A stretch of DNA of 5,687 nucleotides, taken from contig CAXYYS010000099.1 of the NCBI GenBank assembly GCA_964293585.1, positions 1 through 5,687 on the forward strand. Reading direction: 5' to 3'. Both the position numbers and the translations under genes were made by a program. Numbering within the stretch: the stretch's first letter is position 1; each line of letters starts with the position of its first letter. Of the stretch, positions 1 through 4,738 are shown in pieces. The notes below the pieces were generated by a model. The model saw only the letters and a program-made list of their open reading frames with translations, was not told the origin of the DNA and ran no database searches. The DNA is from JAKVKY01 sp964293585. GTDB lineage: Bacteria; Bacillota; Negativicutes; Acidaminococcales; Acidaminococcaceae.

Positions 1-69
1 AAAAAAGTTGATAGAATACTGGTCTTGTCCCTCACCCGGACGGGAACCCATAGCGATTTATTCGTATAA
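1..69 (+). CDS. C-terminal end of a YafQ/RelE-type mRNA interferase toxin (5'-truncated by window edge)
   Basis: Frame +1 is open from the window edge to a TAA at 67-69 and encodes 22 residues. The last ones contain RTGTHSDLF followed by a single Val. That ending is a signature of the YafQ branch of the RelE superfamily: ribosome-dependent endoribonucleases that cut mRNA in the A site and are neutralised by a DinJ/RelB-type antitoxin. In E. coli YafQ the catalytic His and a terminal Phe sit in the same H-x-x-x-F spacing, and both are present here (fragment residues 17 and 21). The preceding ILVLSLTR fits the last beta strand of the fold. A terminator follows the stop within a few bases, as expected for the last gene of a toxin-antitoxin operon. 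The antitoxin would lie outside the window. Only the tail is visible, so completeness cannot be judged. Confidence 0.72.
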   Translation, partial: KKVDRILVLSLTRTGTHSDLFV

Positions 70-73
70 AAAT

Positions 74-109
74 AATAGCCTGGCAAGGATTTCTCCCTGC
101 CAGGCTATT
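74..109. terminator. Bidirectional rho-independent terminator
   Basis: A perfect 12-bp stem, AATAGCCTGGCA (74-85) with TGCCAGGCTATT (98-109), encloses a 12-base loop. On the plus strand the hairpin ends in ATTTTTCTC. On the minus strand it ends in a TTATTTTTATA run. It lies 4 bp after the plus-strand toxin stop (67-69) and 7 bp after the minus-strand stop (117-119), so it can terminate both convergent transcripts. Confidence 0.9.
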
Positions 110-116
110 TTTCTCA

Positions 117-1253
117 CTACATAATCTTATCCAGCAAAAATTCCCGGGCTACCCGCACTAACAACGGGTCCTTCCTGGCCTTGGTCATCAGGAACATGGC
201 CCGCAGTCCCACAAAAGGCAGCACATTTTCCGTAAAGGCCGCCACCTGCTCCGGAGTCTCCACTCCGGCGTAATATTTTACAAACAAATTCCAGAACTTA
301 GCCATGGTCTCTGGCGTGTTATGCAGCACGTTGTCCATCATCTTCGCAGGCGGACAACGCATGACAAAATACGTCATGCCCAGATCCAGCAGCGGGTTGC
401 CATAACCAAAATCGCCCATGTCGATAAACAAATAATCGCCGTCGGGAGTCCAGATAACGTTACCGATATGCAAATCCCCGTGGAGGCAGGTCCCGGTTTC
501 CGGAATGCCGTCCATAAAATGCAGCACCGCCGTCTTTTCCTTATCGCTATATGCGGGCAGGTCAAGGATGACCCTGCGGATAATGGCGTCCACCGAAGGA
601 AATGCCGCCCGGTTGCAGGGCGTACGGTGCAGATTCTGGCACAGCCCCGCAAAATCCTTAGCATATTGTTCAATCTTGTCCGGATTATCCGCCAGCAGGC
701 GGGAAATGGATTTCTTCCCCTGGATACGTTCAAAGGTCACGCCCCTGCGGCCATCTGCCGTCACCAGTTCCCCGGACAGCGGCGTAGGAATCCCCGCCAG
801 GAACGCCGTCCTGGCATAACGTTTTTCCTGCTCACACTCAGCCGCAGAAGCCGCCTGGGTATATAACTTAAGCATGTCATCCCCGTCGGCGCCATAATAA
901 CTATCCCCATAAAAACCGCCGCCAAAAATTTCATAGCCCTGCATACTAAGTTCCACCGGTTTTTCCAGCACGCTGATAAAAGTGTCTACCCCCGTACTGC
1001 TCAGTGTGGCCTTGACTTTGACCCCGGCATTGACAATGTTAAACTTTTTGCCGGTCTGGCTGGCATGCAGCAGCACCCGCTGCCCGCCAAAATTAATCCG
1101 CTCCACCCCCGCAAAGTCCAGGGTATAAATCCTGTCCTCCGTCAGCAGCTTGATAAGCTGCGGTGCGGTCTCCCGGGTCACGTCACCTGTAACAAAGATC
1201 GTATCTTTTTCCTGACGCAGCGTGAACGCAGCTCCCTTGGCATTAGCTTCCAT
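117..1253 (-). CDS. STAS-like domain fused to an aminoglycoside-phosphotransferase-fold kinase
   Basis: A 378-residue two-domain protein. Residues 10-100 resemble a STAS/anti-sigma-factor-antagonist fold (TIFVTGDVT strand, then LDFAGVERINFGGQRVLL). Residues 105-378 are an APH/choline-kinase-like domain. It has a glycine-rich loop (GGGFYGDSYYG, 111-121), a candidate ATP-binding Lys129 in MLKLY, a Glu at 141 or 143 as possible helix-C partner, the Brenner motif HGDLHIGN (258-265, catalytic Asp260 and Asn265) and a metal-binding FIDMGDFGYG (Asp278). The active site is therefore complete and an ATP-dependent small-molecule or protein kinase is likely, substrate unknown. It resembles the APH-like family modelled as TIGR02172, from memory. 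The STAS part has Gly where the regulatory phospho-serine normally lies (DSSG becomes NFGG, 54-57). The start is fixed by AAGGAGG eight bases upstream. It is probably cytoplasmic, with no signal or membrane segment. Resistance to aminoglycosides should not be assumed. Confidence 0.85.
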   Translation of the reverse strand: MEANAKGAAFTLRQEKDTIFVTGDVTRETAPQLIKLLTEDRIYTLDFAGVERINFGGQRVLLHASQTGKKFNIVNAGVKVKATLSSTGVDTFISVLEKPVELSMQGYEIFGGGFYGDSYYGADGDDMLKLYTQAASAAECEQEKRYARTAFLAGIPTPLSGELVTADGRRGVTFERIQGKKSISRLLADNPDKIEQYAKDFAGLCQNLHRTPCNRAAFPSVDAIIRRVILDLPAYSDKEKTAVLHFMDGIPETGTCLHGDLHIGNVIWTPDGDYLFIDMGDFGYGNPLLDLGMTYFVMRCPPAKMMDNVLHNTPETMAKFWNLFVKYYAGVETPEQVAAFTENVLPFVGLRAMFLMTKARKDPLLVRVAREFLLDKIM

Positions 1254-1261
1254 CTTGCCAG

Positions 1262-1268
1262 CCTCCTT
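1262..1268 (-). promoter_or_regulatory. Shine-Dalgarno of the STAS/kinase gene
   Basis: Read on the minus strand this is AAGGAGG, eight bases before the ATG at 1253. It is a full-strength site that fixes the start. It begins only about 10 bp downstream of the last repeat unit of the three-copy array, so the array lies immediately ahead of translation. Confidence 0.88.
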
Positions 1269-1278
1269 CCTTTAAATC

Positions 1279-1347
1279 CATGCAGTGATATTTGCACTTT
1301 TCATGCAGTGATATTTTTACTTTTCATGCAGTAATATTTTTACTCCG
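1279..1347 (-). repeat. Array A: three tandem 23-bp repeats downstream of the ATPase gene and upstream of the STAS/kinase gene
   Basis: Units begin at 1279, 1302 and 1325, an exact 23-bp period. On the plus strand each starts CATGCAGTGATATT (the third has CAGTAATATT), followed by a nine-base linker (TGCACTTTT, TTTACTTTT, TTTACTCCG). The same unit forms array B at 2709-2823 in the same orientation. Bases 1302-1353 match 2778-2829 at 49 of 52 positions. The unit core CASTG is a small dyad, suitable for a DNA-binding protein, and 23 bp is close to two helical turns. No consensus -10 is visible between this array and the Shine-Dalgarno site, so it may act as a leader element, as an operator for an upstream start, or as a duplication scar. 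Confidence 0.9.
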
Positions 1348-1400
1348 CCGCCAACTTCAACTCTTTAGGTAGGCCAGCAGATATTAACAGGATAAACAGT
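1340..1400 (-). other. Possible remnant gene tail between the ATPase stop and array A
   Basis: Immediately downstream of the ATPase stop, one minus-strand frame stays open to a TAA at 1340-1342 and reads LFILLISAGLPKELKLAAE. Its last codons (TTG GCG GCG GAG TAA) closely match the last codons of the editing-protein gene next to array B (CTG ACG GCG GAG TGA). In both places the stop codon runs directly into the same variant repeat unit. There is no start codon or ribosome binding site, so this is not a gene. It may be the relic of another gene end carried in with the array, or chance openness. Confidence 0.25.
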
Positions 1401-2678
1401 CTAATCCTTCAGTGCCGTAATGGGGACAACCGCCACTCCATCCGGCCGCAAATATGCCGCATTAGAAAGGCCGCAAACTACGCACAACAAGGACGGCGCC
1501 TTTTCAGGATGTTCCTGACCGATTTCCTCGGCCAGATGGAGCAAATTTGCTGCGGCAGCATCAATCTGGTTCGCTCCCAATTTAATCTCAAAAGCTCCCC
1601 ACCGTCCATCTTCCAGTTCTACCACGGCATCAATTTCGCGCCCCTTATAATCCTGGTAATGATAAAGTTTACCATTAGCCGCTGCGGCATAAATTTTTAA
1701 ATCCCGTTCACAAAGCGCTTCAAACAAAAAACTTAAAGTGCGTAAATCATGCAGTAATTGAGATGCGGTAACCCCTAACGCAGCACAAGCCAGAGACGGA
1801 TCCGTAAAATGTCTCTTAAAAGCTTGCTTAACACGTACCGAAGAACGGATATTAGTACTAAAAGGCTCCTGGTTATCTGTTAAAAACAAACGGTCAAAAA
1901 TATTTAAATAAGTTACAATCGTATTTAAATCCACCGTCTCGTCATCTTTATTCTTAATATCATTTTTTAAAGTATTATTAGAAACGGTAGTTGCCTCATT
2001 ACGAGCCAAAGAACGCAATAAAAGTCTCATTTTATCGGCATCACGTTTAACACCATCCAACTGGTAAACATCTTCATCCAACACAGACTTAAGATAACTG
2101 CGAGGAACCAAGGCCGCCTTTTTAAGATCCATACCGATGCTCCCCGGCCAACCGCCACGAATAATCAACGCTATAAGGTCTTGTAGGGAAGCAGGATTCA
2201 CTAACAGCGGTTTTAACTTGCCGGAAAACAAATTCTTTAAACTAACTACACCAGAAGAATCTCCTGATTCATACAAAGACATTGGACGCATCCTGAGCGT
2301 TGCAATCCTGCCGGTACCGCTGTGCAAAATACCTTTGTGTTTAGGTGTGGCTGAACCAGTCAAGATAAAATTGCCCTTAGCAGGCATCTGGTCAACCTTA
2401 AAACGAACAGCATCCCAAATAGACGGCACTTCCTGCCATTCGTCAATCAACCTGGGAGCCTGACCATCCAAAACCAAATTTGTATCCATGCGAGCCAATT
2501 CCCGGTTTTGAAAATTACCAGCGGGATCGCCTAAAAATATCTGGCTCCGGCTATGGACAAGAGAGGTCCAGGTTTTACCGCACCATTTAGGCCCTTCTAT
2601 ACAAAGCGCACCAAAAGTGGATAGATATAAGTCAACCGTTTTATCAATAATACGCGGCCGATAATCCTTCAGCTCCAT
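1401..2678 (-). CDS. AAA_14/DUF4143 family ATPase with PD-(D/E)XK-like C-terminus
   Basis: A 425-residue predicted P-loop ATPase. The Walker A motif is GPKWCGKT (29-36). Walker B is LIDE (77-80) within RLIDEWQEVP, followed by a sensor-type FILTGSATP (104-112), all typical of AAA_14 proteins. The C-terminal half matches DUF4143: HFTDPSLACAALG (290-302), FLFEALCERDLKIYA (317-331), and a restriction-nuclease-like core with EID at 348-350 and EIK at 364-366. Length is normal for the family, whose cellular role is unknown; defence or mobile-element functions have been suggested. I start it at the ATG at 2676-2678, not the in-frame ATG at 2709-2711. AGGAGG lies eight bases upstream, and the longer start would precede the predicted transcript. 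The middle of the gene is very AT-rich (14/60 G+C in 1921-1980) while the 3' end is not (35/60 in 1441-1500), suggesting mosaic or foreign origin. It is framed by the two 23-bp repeat arrays. Confidence 0.88.
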   Translation of the reverse strand: MELKDYRPRIIDKTVDLYLSTFGALCIEGPKWCGKTWTSLVHSRSQIFLGDPAGNFQNRELARMDTNLVLDGQAPRLIDEWQEVPSIWDAVRFKVDQMPAKGNFILTGSATPKHKGILHSGTGRIATLRMRPMSLYESGDSSGVVSLKNLFSGKLKPLLVNPASLQDLIALIIRGGWPGSIGMDLKKAALVPRSYLKSVLDEDVYQLDGVKRDADKMRLLLRSLARNEATTVSNNTLKNDIKNKDDETVDLNTIVTYLNIFDRLFLTDNQEPFSTNIRSSVRVKQAFKRHFTDPSLACAALGVTASQLLHDLRTLSFLFEALCERDLKIYAAAANGKLYHYQDYKGREIDAVVELEDGRWGAFEIKLGANQIDAAAANLLHLAEEIGQEHPEKAPSLLCVVCGLSNAAYLRPDGVAVVPITALKD

Positions 2679-2686
2679 GCAGCTCG

Positions 2687-2692
2687 CCTCCT
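2687..2692 (-). promoter_or_regulatory. Shine-Dalgarno deciding the ATPase start
   Basis: AGGAGG on the minus strand, eight bases before the ATG at 2678. With the promoter at 2700-2728 the untranslated leader would be only about 15 bases. This excludes the longer in-frame start at 2711, which lies inside a repeat unit and in the promoter spacer. Confidence 0.85.
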
Positions 2693-2709
2693 GGATTATA
2701 TTATAATCC
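2693..2709. repeat. Perfect 17-bp palindrome over the ATPase -10 region
   Basis: GGATTATATTATAATCC is an 8+1+8 inverted repeat. It contains two overlapping TATAAT hexamers on the minus strand and covers the predicted -10 and start point. It could be an operator in its own right, separate from the adjoining 23-bp repeats, or an AT-rich melting element. Confidence 0.7.
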
Positions 2710-2728
2710 ATTCAGTGATATTTTGCAA
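2700..2728 (-). promoter_or_regulatory. Sigma-A-type promoter of the ATPase gene, spacer filled by a repeat unit
   Basis: On the minus strand, -35 TTGCAA (2723-2728, 4 of 6 matches) is followed by a 17-bp spacer and -10 TATAAT (2700-2705, 6 of 6). The 14-bp conserved core of the first array B unit (2709-2722) occupies almost the entire spacer, so any protein binding the repeat would collide with RNA polymerase. Repression, possibly cooperative along the array, is the simplest inference. Confidence 0.72.
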
Positions 2729-2823
2729 ATTCATTCAGTGATATTTTTACTTTTCATTCAGTGATATTCCGCAAATCCATTCAGTGATATTTTTACTTTT
2801 CATGCAGTAATATTTTCACTCCG
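2709..2823 (-). repeat. Array B: five tandem 23-bp repeats upstream of the ATPase gene
   Basis: Units start at 2709, 2732, 2755, 2778 and 2801, exactly 23 bp apart. The core is CATTCAGTGATATT, and CATGCAGTAATATT in the last unit. Nine-base linkers alternate between a GCAAAT type (TTGCAAATT, CCGCAAATC) and TTTACTTTT, giving a 46-bp higher-order period. The last unit reads TTCACTCCG and overlaps the stop codon and penultimate codons of the editing-protein gene. The GCAAAT linker next to the ATPase gene supplies the -35 element. The same unit occurs three times on the far side of the ATPase gene, and I see no other copies in the window. Confidence 0.93.
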
Positions 2824-3310
2824 CCGTCAGGTCGCACAGCACAATTTTATTGCCATGCTCCTTAAGCAGACGACATGTGTCGTCCAAACTGACAAAAATG
2901 GTGGCGTCGTTGGCCATGGGGTGGTAACCAATCTGCTGCCCCGCCAGCGCCGCATCAAAAACCATCACCACGTTACGTTCCTCGTTATTCAAAAGACTAA
3001 GCGGATTCACCCAGCCCCGCTGCACGCCCAAATAATGCTGCAGCTCGTCCGCATCGGCCAGGCTCAGCCGCTTACACGGCAGACGCCGGCGCAGCACCTC
3101 CAGGTCCAGTTCCTTATGACAGGGCAGCGTCACCAGATAAAAATCCCGATGCTTGCGGTCCCGCAAAAGTAAAGAACGGGTGTCCAGCTCGCCGTGGTGA
3201 ATACCCAGCCGGTCCCCGTCCGCTACGGACACGATGGGCGCGTGGTCAAAATTCTGATACACGATGCCCCGGTCCTGCAAAAGTTTATATACGTCAGGTT
3301 TGGTTAACAT
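2816..3310 (-). CDS. YbaK/ProX-type prolyl-tRNA editing (aminoacyl-tRNA deacylase) family protein
   Basis: A 164-residue single-domain protein of the ProRS INS/YbaK fold. Free-standing members hydrolyse misacylated tRNA, typically Ala-tRNA(Pro), in the cytoplasm. The Firmicutes ProX pattern is followed throughout: N-terminal MLTKPDVYKLL, SLLLRDRKHRDFYLVTLP (46-63), LDLEVLRRRL (68-77), LQHYLGVQRGWVNPLSLLN (90-108), VVMVFDAAL (114-122), GYHPMANDATIFVS (128-141). Length is normal. Two key places are unusual. The usual Lys-Asn before the LFLRD strand is Arg45-Ser46, and the usual HPNDNTAT is HPMANDAT. Lys in that position is considered catalytic in this family, so activity or substrate may have changed. 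AGGAG lies nine bases before the ATG. The upstream AbiEi-like gene ends 14 bp before, its TGA abutting this site, which suggests coupling. The gene is GC-rich (39/60 in 3001-3060), unlike both neighbours. Confidence 0.88.
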   Translation of the reverse strand: MLTKPDVYKLLQDRGIVYQNFDHAPIVSVADGDRLGIHHGELDTRSLLLRDRKHRDFYLVTLPCHKELDLEVLRRRLPCKRLSLADADELQHYLGVQRGWVNPLSLLNNEERNVVMVFDAALAGQQIGYHPMANDATIFVSLDDTCRLLKEHGNKIVLCDLTAE

Positions 3311-3324
3311 ACAAAGTTACTCCT

Positions 3325-3867
3325 TCAAAAAATCTCCTCTGCAATTATATTTTGAATCTTCCCTTTTACTGGAAACAAAGGTATATAGCCTTGCAGCTTT
3401 TCGAGATCCATAGTATTTATCCTATTACGCAAGCTGCGTACCACTTCTTTATAGTAATCATACGGAAGTTTATTACGATACCTGACTAGTTCAATAATCA
3501 GCCTTTCCAGATTATAAATGGGAATTTGGATACCCTGGTAGTTTAGCATCGTCCTGCCAATGCCAAGAAGTTTTTCTTCACAGAAATATTGTTTCACCCT
3601 TTTGTCTTTAATCTTAGGAGCATTTCTATCTGTGTTCATTACATACAAATCAGGGATAGTATCCGTCAGACCATGATAGTAAAATGCACTTTCTAACGTA
3701 AATATCGCAAAGGGATATTTAAAAGTGATCAGCCCAAGTTCAGATATTCTCTTCCTATCAGAATAAATACCTTTTTCAATCTGAAACAATTCTTCGTTGC
3801 ACAGAGCTTTTTTTAATTTATAGTCCGTACCAAATTTTTTTATACATGCCGCATATGAATATAACAT
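3325..3867 (-). CDS. AbiEi-like antitoxin/transcription regulator, orphan
   Basis: A 180-residue protein resembling the AbiEi antitoxin family of type IV toxin-antitoxin systems. Residues 1-36 look like the family's winged helix-turn-helix (KFGTDYKLKKALCNEELF, then EKGIYSD). They are followed by TLESAFYYHGLTDTIPDLYVM (57-77) and the conserved C-terminal IPIYNLERLIIELVRYR with LPYDYYKEVVRSLRN (115-148). Such proteins repress their own promoter and counter an AbiEii nucleotidyltransferase toxin. No AbiEii gene follows: the next gene is the editing protein, 14 bp downstream. The protein is therefore either solitary or has lost its partner. It has its own strong promoter (3928-3956) and a palindrome (3892-3916). 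AGAGGA lies about eight bases before the ATG. The gene is AT-rich (18/60 G+C in 3781-3840), consistent with horizontal acquisition. Family assignment is by pattern only. Confidence 0.75.
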   Translation of the reverse strand: MLYSYAACIKKFGTDYKLKKALCNEELFQIEKGIYSDRKRISELGLITFKYPFAIFTLESAFYYHGLTDTIPDLYVMNTDRNAPKIKDKRVKQYFCEEKLLGIGRTMLNYQGIQIPIYNLERLIIELVRYRNKLPYDYYKEVVRSLRNRINTMDLEKLQGYIPLFPVKGKIQNIIAEEIF

Positions 3868-3891
3868 CTTATAATCCTCTTTTAGTAATTA

Positions 3892-3916
3892 TCCGCAAAT
3901 ATATAATTTTTGCGGA
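3892..3916. promoter_or_regulatory. Candidate operator: 8-bp inverted repeat in the leader of the AbiEi-like gene
   Basis: TCCGCAAA (3892-3899) and TTTGCGGA (3909-3916) form a perfect inverted repeat around a 9-bp AT spacer. It lies between the predicted -10 (3928-3933) and the ribosome binding site. AbiEi-type antitoxins are known to autoregulate by binding inverted repeats near their promoter, so this is the natural candidate site. It could instead fold as a leader hairpin in the mRNA. Confidence 0.6.
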
Positions 3917-3927
3917 CCTTTACTCAA

Positions 3928-3956
3928 ATTATACTTGATTATTTTGTACTTGGCAA
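3928..3956 (-). promoter_or_regulatory. Strong sigma-A promoter for the AbiEi-like/editing-protein operon
   Basis: On the minus strand, TTGCCA (-35, 3951-3956, 5 of 6) and TATAAT (-10, 3928-3933, 6 of 6) are separated by 17 bp. The -35 lies inside a perfect 13-bp palindrome, TACTTGGCAAGTA (3947-3959), a second possible operator. The predicted start is about 50 bases before the ATG. Confidence 0.8.
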
Positions 3957-4022
3957 GTATGTGTTATTTCCATAAACAAAGTCTTCGGGCAGTTCCGTCA
4001 CAATTTTAACTTGCGGCTGTAT

Positions 4023-4037
4023 CGGTTATCAGAACCG
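4023..4037. repeat. Small inverted repeat upstream of the membrane-protein promoter
   Basis: CGGTT (4023-4027) and AACCG (4033-4037) flank five bases, ending 6 bp before the -35 hexamer of the plus-strand promoter. The position would suit an activator or repressor site, but the arms are short and could arise by chance. Confidence 0.35.
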
Positions 4038-4043
4038 GAATGA

Positions 4044-4072
4044 TTGCCAACCAACGCCGTTTGTATTACAAT
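4044..4072 (+). promoter_or_regulatory. Sigma-A promoter of the membrane-protein gene
   Basis: TTGCCA (4044-4049), a 17-bp spacer, and TACAAT (4067-4072) each match consensus at 5 of 6. The ATG at 4104 is 31 bp beyond the -10, with GAGG (4095-4098) as ribosome binding site five bases before it. This promoter diverges from the AbiEi-like promoter. The 236-bp region 3868-4103 holds only these signals and no convincing small gene. Confidence 0.72.
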
Positions 4073-4103
4073 AAGCAGAAATTAATCTACATGCGAGGTA
4101 AAT

Positions 4104-4727
4104 ATGTTCCACAAGATCAAAGACTGGCTGGACCATAACTCCTATATGAAAACCGGCTTAAAGTATGCCGGCGCTGTCGTAGGCATCTACCTGTCCTACG
4201 AACTTATTGATGCCGCCAATGCTCTGAACTGGCTGGGCGAAACAGGTTTATACGGAACTATCCTCATCCGGATTCTCGTAATCTGCCTGGGCGTAACTAT
4301 CCTCTTCTTTTTCATCAAAAGTATTAAAGACAGCTTCAGCCAAGCTAGTTTAGTCAGCAAGCTGGGTCATGTTTTCGTCGTCATTAGCGTCTTTTTAGGT
4401 CTGATTGTTTTCCCTGTTTACCTTTTAACCACCGGGGAACTAGTAGACCTGCCGCACCCGCCGCGGACAGAAAAATTATATATCACTAACATGAGAACCA
4501 AGGTTACCCACAGCGGCAAAGGCAGCTATACCCATACCAAGATAGCTTTTCGCAACGAGCAGGGAAAGCAGGTCATGAACGTAGAAATTCCCAAAGGAGT
4601 TTATTGGCAACCCCTTATCTGCCAGGATGCCATCGCCAACTGGCGTAAAGCTGGCGCTGCGAACAAAATACCCGTTACTGTAACCTATTATCCCCACTCC
4701 AAGATTATTGCGCAACTAACTTTTTGA
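4104..4727 (+). CDS. Three-pass inner-membrane protein with exported C-terminal domain, function unknown
   Basis: A 207-residue protein I do not recognise. Three hydrophobic segments are visible at about 18-38, 50-72 and 88-110. Lysines in the N-terminus and in the 72-87 loop (KSIKDSFSQASLVSK) put the N-terminus inside, so the C-terminal ~95 residues (111-207) should face outward. That domain is basic and mixed alpha/beta in appearance, with TEKLYITNMRTKVTHSGKGS (122-141) and TVTYYPHSKIIAQLTF (192-207), and has no catalytic motif I can name. Cys172 is its only cysteine. It is transcribed alone from its own promoter and converges on the Nudix gene with only 11 bp between the stops. Its layout recalls small DUF-type membrane proteins that sense or modify the envelope, but no role should be assigned. 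Confidence 0.85.
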   Translation: MFHKIKDWLDHNSYMKTGLKYAGAVVGIYLSYELIDAANALNWLGETGLYGTILIRILVICLGVTILFFFIKSIKDSFSQASLVSKLGHVFVVISVFLGLIVFPVYLLTTGELVDLPHPPRTEKLYITNMRTKVTHSGKGSYTHTKIAFRNEQGKQVMNVEIPKGVYWQPLICQDAIANWRKAGAANKIPVTVTYYPHSKIIAQLTF

Positions 4728-4738
4728 AACATATTGAC

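Noticed and set aside
1..51. Minus-strand ORF starting MGSRPGEGQDQYS and running off the window edge
   Set aside because: It has no ribosome binding site and starts just past a terminator. The opposite strand gives a recognisable toxin C-terminus.
321..866. 181-codon plus-strand open frame inside the STAS/kinase gene
   Set aside because: It is antisense to a well-supported kinase domain, rich in Arg/His/Gln as expected for a shadow frame, and has no ribosome site.
2747..2803. Possible 18-residue leader peptide (ATG to TAA on the minus strand) within array B
   Set aside because: It has no ribosome binding site at a usable distance, and its ATG is part of the repeat. It also lies upstream of the predicted transcript start.
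1279..2823. CRISPR array reading of the 23-bp repeats
   Set aside because: The invariant part is only about 14 bp and the variable part nine bases that recur between units. True spacers are unique and longer, and no cas gene is present.
2709..2823. Iterons of a plasmid or phage replication origin
   Set aside because: Spacing near two turns and the AT-rich palindrome are suggestive, but there is no Rep protein, and DUF4143 ATPases are not initiators. A second array sits beyond the gene, and the neighbours look chromosomal.
3957..4010. Short plus-strand ORF (16 codons) in the divergent promoter region
   Set aside because: It has no ribosome binding site and lies upstream of the predicted plus-strand promoter.
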